From NCBI GenBank assembly GCA_003153555.1, contig PLZS01000118.1:1-54487 (forward strand): a stretch of DNA of 54,487 nt, read 5' to 3'. Shown in pieces: positions 18,055 through 25,737 of the stretch. A model generated the notes under the pieces. It was not told the origin of the DNA and did no database searches. It was given only the letters and a program-made list of their open reading frames with translations. Within the stretch, counting starts at the first letter, position 1, and each line of letters begins with the position of its first letter. The DNA comes from Candidatus Melainabacteria bacterium (GTDB taxonomy: Bacteria; Cyanobacteriota; Vampirovibrionia; Obscuribacterales; Obscuribacteraceae). The position numbers and the translations under genes were made by a program.

Positions 18055-18777
18055 CTACGGAACCGCCATTGGTGCCTTCAACGCTTCCTTGCGTTCGTCG
18101 ACTAAATACATAAGTGTGCTTGCGTGTATGATCAATGCAGCAGCCTGCCGGGGCTCCATCAGAACATTGTTATGCCCGGTTGCATTGCGGAAGAGCTGAA
18201 TGGCGCCAGCAAAAACAAACATGATTCCTTCTTTCTCGCTGCCGTCCGCAGAAGGGTCGGTCAAAGGGCCGGTAGTCCCTTTACTGGTAAAAGCTTGTTT
18301 CATCAAGTCAGCACCTATCAATGGAAGACCGGACGCATCTTTTACAGCTATCTCAACTTGCTTGAATGCCTCATAGACAGCTGAATCGTACTTGCCAGTG
18401 CGAAAAATTGGCGCAGCTTCCTGGGCAATTACCGGATGTAAAAAATTCTTGGGTAGAATCTCTCGTTGGGCAAATTTGGTTATGTCAGAAACCGAATTTA
18501 CGAGCTTGCCTCGGCGACTAAGCTGCATCCAACCATTGATTCCATCGGTCGGAGCGATGATTATCAGTCCTTCGCTATACATCCAGCCAAATGCCTCCAT
18601 TACTGCCTCTTTGAATTCATCCTTTTGAGGGTGTTGTGCGTAAACCCGATCAACTTCACAACAAATGTTGTGAGGATGAAATCTTTTTGGCCCTGACTTA
18701 AGCATTTGTATGAGATGCCCAGCGAACTCTTCTACAGGCATTTTTATGGCTAAATCCGGATCAATAAACTGTGTCAT
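18055..18777 (-). CDS. TIGR02391/Ymh-like protein with HEPN RNxxxH motif (possible abortive-infection cargo)
   Basis: This 240-residue protein matches the pattern of the TIGR02391 (Ymh) family: a C-terminal helical domain with KYDSAVYEAFKQVEIAVKD, GADLMKQAF, PLTD, GIMFVFAGAIQLFRNATGH and a final ILHA-type helix. RNATGH (R197, N198, H202) fits the RNxxxH motif of HEPN RNases. The N-terminal ~95 residues look like a winged helix. HEPN proteins in mobile elements often act as toxins or antiviral RNases, so a defence role is inferred. The ATG has GAGAGAA upstream. It sits in the cargo zone near the right end of the element. Confidence 0.72.
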   Translation of the reverse strand: MTQFIDPDLAIKMPVEEFAGHLIQMLKSGPKRFHPHNICCEVDRVYAQHPQKDEFKEAVMEAFGWMYSEGLIIIAPTDGINGWMQLSRRGKLVNSVSDITKFAQREILPKNFLHPVIAQEAAPIFRTGKYDSAVYEAFKQVEIAVKDASGLPLIGADLMKQAFTSKGTTGPLTDPSADGSEKEGIMFVFAGAIQLFRNATGHNNVLMEPRQAAALIIHASTLMYLVDERKEALKAPMAVP

Positions 18778-18856
18778 AGATTCTCTCTATTGCGATGGAG
18801 TGGATGTTGTGGAGCCATGCACCGCACTGTTTTTCCATCAGAAGCGATGATATTAG

Positions 18857-19861
18857 TTATGGTCCTTCACCACCATTCGTCCAATTAATAATTTGTTCTA
18901 ACACCCTCCTCTCAATACTGGAAGGGAGTGAAGTGTCCGCATTGATGACCCAGGCATTGGAGTTGTTCAAATCTAAGTTTTTCAATTGACCATTGCGCAC
19001 ATCAACTTGCTGAAGCCAAACTGCAAAACTCAAGTTAGTCTGTGAATAAGCAAATATGTAATACGTTCCATTCTCAACTTGTGGAAAAGTGTATTTGCCA
19101 TCCACACTAGCTTTCGTTGTCGCTACCACGTATGGTTTCACCAACTTTGTAAGCTTTCTACTCAAGAAACTAAATAATGAACAACTGATTGTGGTTGGCG
19201 ATGCTATTGCCTTAAACTCATTAACGGTACCTTCGATTTTGGCGGTCTGAGAAGCCACGTCCTCCTTGCACAGCGAAATTTCCAATCCGCGCAAAATATT
19301 TGAATCTCCCGCGCTTGATGTAAGCCAGGCAGATCCATTAATGCTTCCTTTATCAGTCCACTGTTTTAACGCATACGCACCAACAATCGCTACTACCACG
19401 AGCGCACTAATTAAGAATAAGCGCTTCCCAGGTCTAACTCTGCTCGATTTGATTTCAGGTGAATGAGTCCCAGAGGATTCAGCAATTGATTGTTGTTCAA
19501 TAGCGACTGGCTTCTTCGAATCCTTTAAAAACTCGCCACAGTGTTTACACTTTACAGCTGCAATTTTGATCGTCTCAGCACAGAATGGACAAATGCGCTC
19601 GTCGGTTTCTGCTTGTTCAACAAGACCGGAAGAATTGACAGGAACATTATTCTGTTGAATGACTGTTGAATCTGTACCGCCTATCTTCTTTGCCTTTGGT
19701 GGGCCGTCTCTTATAACCTCAGACTTCGCAGACAGGTTTTCAGTTAATTTGGATGATTTGCTGGAATTGGAACCTTGGCTCTTCTTTTGCAAAAGAGCAC
19801 AGAAAGGGCAATTGCCGCCGATTGGTTTTGATTCGCCACAAGCTTCGCAGGTCTCTCTCAT
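18857..19861 (-). CDS. Double zinc-ribbon membrane protein with carboxypeptidase-like beta domain
   Basis: This 334-residue protein has two zinc ribbons in the cytoplasmic part: C5/C8/C18/C21 and C91/C94/C105/C108 (CPFCAETIK...KCKHCGEF). One membrane segment lies at about 148-165. The outer part (from ~200) has the look of a carboxypeptidase regulatory-like/transthyretin-like beta domain (ASVDGKYTFPQVENGTYYIF). The ligand is unknown. It is cargo of the integrated element, and similar zinc-ribbon-plus-membrane designs occur in host genes of this window, so it may have been picked up from a related genome. Confidence 0.65.
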   Translation of the reverse strand: MRETCEACGESKPIGGNCPFCALLQKKSQGSNSSKSSKLTENLSAKSEVIRDGPPKAKKIGGTDSTVIQQNNVPVNSSGLVEQAETDERICPFCAETIKIAAVKCKHCGEFLKDSKKPVAIEQQSIAESSGTHSPEIKSSRVRPGKRLFLISALVVVAIVGAYALKQWTDKGSINGSAWLTSSAGDSNILRGLEISLCKEDVASQTAKIEGTVNEFKAIASPTTISCSLFSFLSRKLTKLVKPYVVATTKASVDGKYTFPQVENGTYYIFAYSQTNLSFAVWLQQVDVRNGQLKNLDLNNSNAWVINADTSLPSSIERRVLEQIINWTNGGEGP

Positions 19862-19952
19862 CGCTCGAATTACCCAAATGCTATGTGTTAACTGCGGTCG
19901 ACGCTTGATATATTACCCGGTGTCACCGCAACAAAGTTGCAAACTTAAAAAA

Positions 19953-20291
19953 TCACTTGAGCTTCTCGGCTCGGACTGCCATTTGTCTCGTCGTATTATT
20001 TTCTACCACCAAAATAAGCCTACTGCATTTGCTATCCATAACGGTCTTTGTGTCGACAGCGTAGCCTCGCATTATCAATTTGGATTTGACGATAGCGATT
20101 TCATGTTTGTTGAACAGAAAAGTATATTCGCTAGCAGGAAACTCTCTGACTGCCACCACTACTTCCCCGTCTCCGTCGCTTTCGGCTGCATCCTGACAGA
20201 CAGTCAACAAAGTCGGCGCAGTTCTGATCGTCTGGTGAACTTGTTCGATACGTGGCGCAGGATCGTCGGCTGACATAATTTCCACGCTCAT
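19953..20291 (-). CDS. Hypothetical protein
   Basis: This 112-residue frame is on the same strand as the zinc-ribbon gene and 91 bases upstream of it. The peptide looks coherent, with alternating hydrophobic strands in the last third (IAIVKSKLIMRGYAVDTKTV, then RLILVVENNT). No family is recognised. The ribosome binding site is weak for the first ATG, and the inner ATG at codon 6 is an alternative. An opposing frame (19659-20273) crosses both genes and is judged a shadow. Confidence 0.45.
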   Translation of the reverse strand: MSVEIMSADDPAPRIEQVHQTIRTAPTLLTVCQDAAESDGDGEVVVAVREFPASEYTFLFNKHEIAIVKSKLIMRGYAVDTKTVMDSKCSRLILVVENNTTRQMAVRAEKLK

Positions 20292-20457
20292 ATTTCTGGC
20301 ATTAGCGATGAAATCCGCGCCAACTTGCGGCGCGCACTTTTGTGCTTAGTTTCCACATACTACTTAAGAGGCGTGGTGAAATCGTGAATGAAAACGGCTT
20401 CGAGAGCTACGAAATAAAACCCGTCTTTCTCAGGAGGCATGCGCTGACAATGTTGGC

Positions 20458-20570
20458 ATGGATCGGACGTACATAAGTGGCATCGAGAGAGGAGTATTGA
20501 ACCCGTCGATCAGAAACCTAGCGAGATAGCGGTCGAACTCGATGTCAATGTAGCCGTGCTACTAGGGTGA
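20458..20570 (+). pseudogene. Frameshifted remnant of an XRE-type HTH repressor
   Basis: The frame from the ATG at 20458 reads MDRTYISGIERGVLNPSIRN then LAR and a stop. Shifting frame by one base continues IAVELDVNVAVLLG to a TGA at 20568. Together they match the helices 3-5 of Cro/CI (XRE) domains. The N-terminal helices are not readable in any frame. It is therefore a broken repressor close to the right end of the element. Confidence 0.6.
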
Positions 20571-20622
20571 AGCGGTCGGTGCAATCGGTAACGGATGGCG
20601 CAGGACACAGCATCGAAAGGGA

Positions 20623-20646
20623 TGTGGACCTTTTTGTGGCCCCTTG
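20623..20646. promoter_or_regulatory. Putative integrase arm-type site, right
   Basis: This 24-base block matches 11516-11539 with one mismatch and keeps the same 12-base internal period (TGTGGACC, then TGTGGCCC). It lies 116 bases inside the right attachment repeat. Confidence 0.55.
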
Positions 20647-20762
20647 ACAGTCCAAATGTGTCTCCTCGTGTATATAGTTGACTATCAAGGAATCCCCGCT
20701 TTTGATGAACTGTGCTCAATAAGCAGGTGGTAGCTGAAAGATCGTTTTTGGAAGTTCTAAAT

Positions 20763-20783
20763 TCCCCTCGTCTGCCCCATATT
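20763..20783. repeat. Right attachment-site repeat (attR), tRNA-His 3' fragment
   Basis: This is an exact 21-bp copy of the tRNA-His 3' end. It is not part of an intact tRNA. It marks the right boundary of the element and is probably the original chromosomal end of the tRNA gene. Confidence 0.88.
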
Positions 20784-20800
20784 GATAGTTTGAGAGTTCG

Positions 20801-20830
20801 AGATGCAAAACCTGTTTAGGTTTTGTATCT
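20801..20830 (+). terminator. Probable native tRNA-His terminator, displaced by the insertion
   Basis: AGATGCAAAACC and GGTTTTGTATCT form a 12-bp stem (one G-T pair) around a 6-base loop. It starts 18 bases after the tRNA fragment, where the tRNA terminator would be in an uninserted chromosome. Confidence 0.5.
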
Positions 20831-20834
20831 TCTC

Positions 20835-20865
20835 AATGGGAGCAGATTTTGGAATCTGCCCCATT
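20835..20865 (+). terminator. Second strong hairpin downstream of attR
   Basis: AATGGG-A-GCAGATT pairs with AATCTGC-CCCATT around a TTGG loop, giving 13 bp with one bulged base, then TT. It may terminate transcription from either side. The following ~230 bases to 21098 contain no gene that I can support. Confidence 0.5.
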
Positions 20866-21098
20866 TTCTGCCAAGTGCCCAAACTCTTTGGGATACATTA
20901 ATTCAAAAAGTGATACCACTTCGAAAATATTTTTTGGGAATCGGTGCATAGAATCCAGGCACTCTAGGTAGACTCATAACCGTGCCAGAAGAGGGCGGCC
21001 TCAACCGTGGAACTACGGTTTCTTAGATCAGCGTTTTCCATTAGTCTTTCAATATGCGCATTTACCTTGTACTTATTTGATTGATCAGGAATTCCGCC

Positions 21099-21416
21099 TT
21101 ATGTTTTGGCCAGTGAACGCTTCTTCGTCACAACCTTTCCGTGCTCATGTACTGACGGCACGGCGCTGATATGCAGATCATATCCAAGCCGTTGAATATA
21201 CTCTGTAATGCGTTCGATTGAAAACTCATTGAACTTGCCATTTAGAATTTTCGAGATTTTAGGCTGGTCGGCGCCAACAGCTTCCGCAACTTCAGCCTGT
21301 GTCATCTCGCTCTTGCGAATAATTTCCTGCAAGGTCATGAAGAGGTAAGACTTAAGCTTCAGTCCTGCTGCTTCTTCCTCATCGAAACCCAAATCTTTAA
21401 ATACGTTCTTGCTCAT
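21099..21416 (-). CDS. higA: HigA-like XRE-family antitoxin
   Basis: This 105-residue protein has a clear XRE helix-turn-helix: FMTLQEIIRKSEMTQAEVAE, then GADQPKISKILNGKFNEFSI and a final helix. An N-terminal segment of about 25 residues (FKDLGFDEEEAAGLKLKS) is typical of HigA-type antitoxins in the reversed toxin-first order. It overlaps the upstream toxin gene by four bases, so the two are translationally coupled. It should neutralise the toxin and repress the operon through the upstream palindrome. Confidence 0.85.
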   Translation of the reverse strand: MSKNVFKDLGFDEEEAAGLKLKSYLFMTLQEIIRKSEMTQAEVAEAVGADQPKISKILNGKFNEFSIERITEYIQRLGYDLHISAVPSVHEHGKVVTKKRSLAKT

Positions 21417-21829
21417 GCCTTAACCTTTTTCTTGCGATATTCAATAATCTCTTTCAGTCTTTCACGTGCGATCTGTATGTCTTTCGGATCTGTTTGTTCC
21501 GTGGTTTTCTTAGTGATTACGTGGAAGGAATAAATACCGTCATCGAATTTTGCGATGTAGATTAGCCTGTATTGGCTTTTGTTATCATCTTGAACTTTAA
21601 TTTCTTGTACACCAGGTCCAATTGTCGGCATCTCCCGGAAGTGCGTAGGATCAAATCCTTGCTGGACTTTGCCCAACTCAAAACCAACTTCCTTGCGCAC
21701 GTCGACTGGCCAGTCTTGCTTGATTTCCTCAGTTAAGTTGGCCGGCCACCAGACTACGTTCTTCTCATCAGTAGGATCGAGCTTCAAAACCTCAGGCTTG
21801 AACGAGGATGAATCGGCTTTCTTACTCAT
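21413..21829 (-). CDS. higB: RelE/HigB-like toxin (phage-derived Gp49-like, DUF891)
   Basis: This 138-residue protein has an N-terminal extension and a RelE-fold domain: WPVDVRKEVGFELGKVQQGF, then VQEIKVQDDNKSQYRLIYIA, IYSFHVITKKTTEQT and a C-terminal helix. The pattern fits the Gp49-like/HigB group, which cuts mRNA on the ribosome. It is the first gene of a two-gene operon with the HigA-like antitoxin. The pair lies just outside the right end of the tRNA-His element, so it is not on the element as bounded by the repeats. Confidence 0.85.
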   Translation of the reverse strand: MSKKADSSSFKPEVLKLDPTDEKNVVWWPANLTEEIKQDWPVDVRKEVGFELGKVQQGFDPTHFREMPTIGPGVQEIKVQDDNKSQYRLIYIAKFDDGIYSFHVITKKTTEQTDPKDIQIARERLKEIIEYRKKKVKA

Positions 21830-21839
21830 GTTTGCATTT

Positions 21840-21857
21840 TATGCCAATTCTGGCATA
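21840..21857. promoter_or_regulatory. Palindromic operator of the HigBA operon
   Basis: TATGCCA-ATTC-TGGCATA is a perfect 7-bp inverted repeat with a 4-base spacer, ending 11 bases upstream of the toxin start codon. Toxin-antitoxin operons are normally repressed by the antitoxin through such sites. Confidence 0.65.
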
Positions 21858-21947
21858 TCGTCAATCACGTCACTTCATCGGAACTGCCAGGTTCTGTGCA
21901 GGAAAACAAAACTAGCGCCGTTCGGCGAGACCAGTTTGATAGACTAG

Positions 21948-22319
21948 GCACACGGCAAGAACTTTTCCTTACTTCATCCCACTGGAACTTCAACAAAAAT
22001 TGCACCACTTTATGATGTACTTTCGATAATTCACGTATATGACGACCTGATTCAGAACATGGCGATGAGCATAGGAGGCTGTTTTAACGCAGCCGACGCA
22101 ACAGTTGAGGATTGGAAAAAACTTTGCAAGAACTGCGGATTTGGGTTTCCAGCGTTTCGAAACCTTCTGAAGGAACAGGTCTCCTCGATAGAAAGAGTTG
22201 CAGAAAGCGAAAGGGACAAGCTGGCTAACAGTGAATTTCAGACGTTGGTTGCGGATATGATGATTCTAGAATTAGGTCGATCTTGTGATCGTGTTAGAAA
22301 TCAATTTGGCTGGACGTGA
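21948..22319 (+). pseudogene. 5'-truncated HipA-type kinase remnant
   Basis: The frame from 21948 reads AHGKNFSLLHPTGTSTKIAP then LYDVLS, which matches the HipA catalytic loop (DAHxKNFSLL) and the following APLYDVLS motif. It continues through an MAMSIGG helix and ends in RVRNQFGWT. A TAG separates it from an upstream SLID stretch, and the N-terminal half (including the ATP-binding part) is missing. An internal ATG at 22059 could give an 86-residue peptide, but a functional HipA is not possible. Its stop overlaps the next gene's GTG start. Confidence 0.68.
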
Positions 22320-23989
22320 GTAAACACGCTATTCTTCAAACAATCAAACGATTTCTAACAAACGATGACGACGTTTCAAAATGGGGCGCTGACTTGCTCA
22401 TCGCCTTATTTGTTTTCTTATTCTGCGTGCCTATATTCGCAACCGGGGTAATGGACTACCCCAATAAATGCAGTGGTGACGAAAGCGCTCAAGTTATGTG
22501 TGTTCGCTGGGTAATACAATACATGCCACCAGTATTTGGCACCTGCGAGTATTTTCAACATCCGAATTTGGAGTTCTATCTGTACGGTTGGCTAATCAAT
22601 CTATTCAGTTCGTTTATCAATATTCAGACGTTTAGAACCGTCAGCGCAACGCTCGCTTGTGTTGAAATTGCGTGTGTCTATCTGCTTTTCCGCAGTCTCA
22701 AATCGAGTCGTTTATTTGCACTATGCGGAATCGCAATCTTTTCCATGAACCACAGTTATTTCGCACTACAGCGGATGGCGTTCGTCAACAATTCCGCATT
22801 GCTTTTCATGATTCCAGCCTGGTTTTTACTCATTGAAGGCTTTAGACGCAAATCAATGAAGTTATCGATTGCAGGCGGAATCATCGGCGGATTGTCCTTC
22901 TATATGTTCTTTCCGTCGAGAATTTTTCTCCCCACCTGGCTGTTAGCCGTCATCGCATATTCATTATTCAATTGGCAATTAGTTAAAAGCAGCAGAAATA
23001 TAATTGCTATTTCGGCAATTGCCTACACAGTCACATGCCTTCCACTCCTGTACTATTACGCGGAGAATCCAACTGTCACCACAGAAACTATTAGTTATCT
23101 TCGACGGTGTTCGAATTTAACAAATGAAGGCTTAGATTTGGAGAAACAATGGGAGCATCAGCCCAATCGCCAGGCTGCATTCATCACAAACGTGAAACAA
23201 GGTCTGACGGTTTTTAACAACAAGATCTACGACAGAGGCTGCTTGTACGAAAACCTAACCCACGGGTTTGCTGATCCTCTAACAGGAATCGCTATCTGGC
23301 TCGGTATGCTTTTACACATTCGTAGATTCAAAAACGACTTCGTAAGTACCGTATCCGTCACCACGTTTTTATGCATTTACCTCGTTAATGCTTTCTGTAT
23401 CAACAAGGCTCCAAACTACACACGGCTAATGGTTATCTGGCCTTTCGCAGCATTTTTTGCAACAACAGGTTTGTTTATGGTTGCCAGCGCCGCTACAAAA
23501 ATCACAAAACTGTTTTTGAAAAATTTCTCGTTTGTAAGCACCGCAATCGCAGCTCGATCTTCGACTTTAGCCGGTTCTCTTGTGCTGGCATTTCTTGTGG
23601 TTTGCATCTTCTCGATAAACCGCTCATATAGTGAGGACTTTCAAAAAGCAGCGAAGTTCAACAGCTTCCATTTGACAGCTCAATATATGCTCGCTCATCC
23701 AAACGCTGATCTGTTTGCCGTTTGCTACGATCCAAGTTCTATGTATTTTTGGTTCGGAGACAAACAAAGGTTTCGTGAAAACATTGAAGGATATCGCAGC
23801 GAAAAGCAAACGTGCATCAGCATAACGCCTGATCAAGTCAACCAGTTACCTCAACACAAAAATATTGTTTTATTGTGCACAGAAACCGATTGGAAGGCGA
23901 TGAAAAAAGTTTTCAACGAGCGCTTCAAGCAGGTGAAGGTCGAAAGAATTGACCAGGGTGCGCCATACGTAGCGATTTCGGGGAATTGA
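22316..23989 (+). CDS. GT-C (GT39/ArnT-like) membrane glycosyltransferase
   Basis: This 557-residue protein has many hydrophobic segments across the length and a short C-terminal soluble part of about 100 residues. The first extracytoplasmic loop has an acidic pair in CSGDESAQV (D55, E56) and a downstream YFQHPN motif, as in dolichol/undecaprenyl-phosphate-mannose-type transferases (PMT_2). It should transfer a sugar from a lipid-phosphate donor outside the membrane; donor and acceptor are unknown. The GTG start overlaps the stop of the HipA remnant (GTGA). It is convergent with the serine hydrolase gene. Confidence 0.72.
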   Translation: MSKHAILQTIKRFLTNDDDVSKWGADLLIALFVFLFCVPIFATGVMDYPNKCSGDESAQVMCVRWVIQYMPPVFGTCEYFQHPNLEFYLYGWLINLFSSFINIQTFRTVSATLACVEIACVYLLFRSLKSSRLFALCGIAIFSMNHSYFALQRMAFVNNSALLFMIPAWFLLIEGFRRKSMKLSIAGGIIGGLSFYMFFPSRIFLPTWLLAVIAYSLFNWQLVKSSRNIIAISAIAYTVTCLPLLYYYAENPTVTTETISYLRRCSNLTNEGLDLEKQWEHQPNRQAAFITNVKQGLTVFNNKIYDRGCLYENLTHGFADPLTGIAIWLGMLLHIRRFKNDFVSTVSVTTFLCIYLVNAFCINKAPNYTRLMVIWPFAAFFATTGLFMVASAATKITKLFLKNFSFVSTAIAARSSTLAGSLVLAFLVVCIFSINRSYSEDFQKAAKFNSFHLTAQYMLAHPNADLFAVCYDPSSMYFWFGDKQRFRENIEGYRSEKQTCISITPDQVNQLPQHKNIVLLCTETDWKAMKKVFNERFKQVKVERIDQGAPYVAISGN

Positions 23990-24083
23990 GGCATAGCTAA
24001 AATCCGGCATGAAGCCCGTTTCTAATGGCCCCAAAATTTTCTCACTTTGTTATCTTTCATGACAGGAATATTGGCGCCAACTC

Positions 24084-25448
24084 CTATGGAGTGGCTGTTG
24101 GCGCTGGGGAAGGCGGTATCGGTGAGACAACGTAAATTTGATCGAGCACCTTTAACATGAGCGCGTTGGCGGTTAGCGTTTGATCAAGCGATACCGTGAG
24201 ATTTGTCCACACCACGAGTGTCACCTGGTTGGTGGGGTCGTAGCCTATAAACGAGTTATAGCCGGGCGTTTCACCACCGTGATAATAGTAACTGTTTGGT
24301 CCCCAATGCATTTGGGCGATGCCGTATCCGTACCGAGTTCCTTCTGGGTTGTTCGGGTCCTCCAGCTGCACACTATTGAGCCAGCGGCGCTGATACTCGG
24401 CTTTCAATACACGACCAGTACTCAGCGCGCGAATCCAAGTGGCAAGATCGCCAGCGGTCGAAGTGACGCCCCCAGCCGCCGCTGCAAAAGAATGGTTCTC
24501 GTCCGTGTAGTCTTTAGGCAGAAGCGTCCCGGCCCTGGCCGCAGCTTGGACCTCGGGCGAATATGGTGGCGTGCCCGATAAGGCAACTGAGGAACTGCCG
24601 TATAAATACCCGTGCGAGAACGGTTTTGGGATCACGTTCGAGGTTGAGGCGGGCAGCATGGTGCTCGTCATGCCCAACGGCCCGAACAAACGATCTTGCA
24701 TCGCCTTGGACAGCGGTCTTCCATCAACTTTCTCGACGACGAGACCAAGCAGCGTGTAGTTAGTATTGTCGTATTGAAACGCCGTACCAGGCGGCGCATT
24801 GACCGGGTGCTTAAACGCCATGTCCAGCAATTCGCCTGGGGTCCAAAGCTTGGTCGGCTCACGGTCGAGGCTCGCCGAGAGTTCGGGGGCATCGGTGTAG
24901 TTGTAGAGTCCGCTGCGCATCTCCAGCAATTCGGCGATCGTGATCTTGTCGCCATTGGGAACGCCCGAAACATATTTCGAAACTGGATCGCCAAGACTTA
25001 GCTTGTCTTCCTGAGCCAATTGCATGATGATGGCGGCTGTCATCGTCTTGGTATTCGAAGCGATCCGGAAGTGCGTGTCGGCGCGGGGCGGCGTCGTCGT
25101 GCCCAGTTGCGTAGTGCCGCAGTTGACAGTGAATTCTCCCTGAGGAGTGCGCAGGAGAACCACGGCACCAGGGACTAAGAGCTCCTTTACAGTTGTGATC
25201 ACCATCGACTGCAAGGAAAGTTGGTCGATCGGCTTCAGCGCCGACGAGCTCGCTCTCACTCCAGCCGACGCGGTTGCGCTGGCTACTGGTGCTGGCGCTG
25301 TCGAAATCGGTGTCGATGGTATCTGCTCAGCCGAGCACGGAGCGATCATCAAGACGGCGCCCGCCACGAAGCTCGCGATCTGTCGGCGCCCATGTTTTAG
25401 CCGCGAACGCAATTGCCCCTGCATACTCTCTGTACTTCTACGGCTCAC
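24084..25448 (-). CDS. Class C beta-lactamase/D-alanyl-D-alanine carboxypeptidase-like serine hydrolase
   Basis: This protein of about 454 residues has a signal-like N-terminus (IASFVAGAVLMIAP then CSAEQ), a Ser/Ala/Pro-rich linker, and a serine beta-lactamase fold. The SxxK motif is SNTK (S131, K134), the Tyr motif is YDNTNYTLLG and the third motif is HGGETPGYN. It could be a DD-peptidase, esterase or beta-lactamase; the family cannot be resolved by eye. The start is a GTG at 25448 or the ATG at 25424. Confidence 0.88.
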   Translation of the reverse strand: MSRRSTESMQGQLRSRLKHGRRQIASFVAGAVLMIAPCSAEQIPSTPISTAPAPVASATASAGVRASSSALKPIDQLSLQSMVITTVKELLVPGAVVLLRTPQGEFTVNCGTTQLGTTTPPRADTHFRIASNTKTMTAAIIMQLAQEDKLSLGDPVSKYVSGVPNGDKITIAELLEMRSGLYNYTDAPELSASLDREPTKLWTPGELLDMAFKHPVNAPPGTAFQYDNTNYTLLGLVVEKVDGRPLSKAMQDRLFGPLGMTSTMLPASTSNVIPKPFSHGYLYGSSSVALSGTPPYSPEVQAAARAGTLLPKDYTDENHSFAAAAGGVTSTAGDLATWIRALSTGRVLKAEYQRRWLNSVQLEDPNNPEGTRYGYGIAQMHWGPNSYYYHGGETPGYNSFIGYDPTNQVTLVVWTNLTVSLDQTLTANALMLKVLDQIYVVSPIPPSPAPTATP

Positions 25449-25737
25449 AGGTTGCTAATTGGAACTTTCATCCTGTGATTGTACACCCTCACCTCACAGC
25501 ACTCGCTTGAATGAGCAGATGGCCGCCTGGCCAATCTCGAGCATCGCACTAATTACGGACATCCCTCGCTCTATTTCAACTTGTACTTCCAATTACAAAA
25601 AAGCTTTTCAGGGAAGAAATCTAGAAATGTACTGGTATCATCATCCACTAAAAGAAATTAGGTAAGGGAAATCGAATAGTATTTTCAATCCAAGACAGGT
25701 TGAATCAAGCAAGATTGAACAAAAGGAGTGCTGAAGT
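25449..25737. other. Divergent intergenic region
   Basis: 289 bases separate the leftward serine hydrolase from the rightward acidic protein. No gene, repeat or strong hairpin was found; promoters for both are expected here. Confidence 0.4.

Larger units (their letters stand above)
20292..20762. other. Right end of the element: decayed DNA
   Basis: Apart from the XRE remnant and the arm-site repeat at 20623-20646, no intact gene is seen in these 470 bases. The region looks like decaying coding sequence. Confidence 0.4.
11425..20783. mobile_element. 9.3-kb integrative element in tRNA-His (satellite/plasmid-like)
   Basis: The element is bounded by a perfect 21-bp direct repeat of the tRNA-His 3' end (11425-11445 and 20763-20783). 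Just inside the left end is a tyrosine integrase, followed by two excisionase-like HTH genes, a small unknown gene, a P-loop helicase-like protein and a primase. The right part carries a secreted protein, a TIGR02391-like protein with a HEPN motif, a zinc-ribbon membrane protein and a broken repressor. A near-identical repeat just inside each end looks like an integrase arm site. No capsid, portal, terminase or relaxase gene was recognised. The order int - xis/alpA - helicase/primase - cargo resembles phage satellites or integrated replicons. Confidence 0.85.

Noticed and set aside
19659..20273. 204-codon plus-strand frame
   Set aside because: It runs antisense to the zinc-ribbon gene and the 112-codon gene, with no ribosome binding site.
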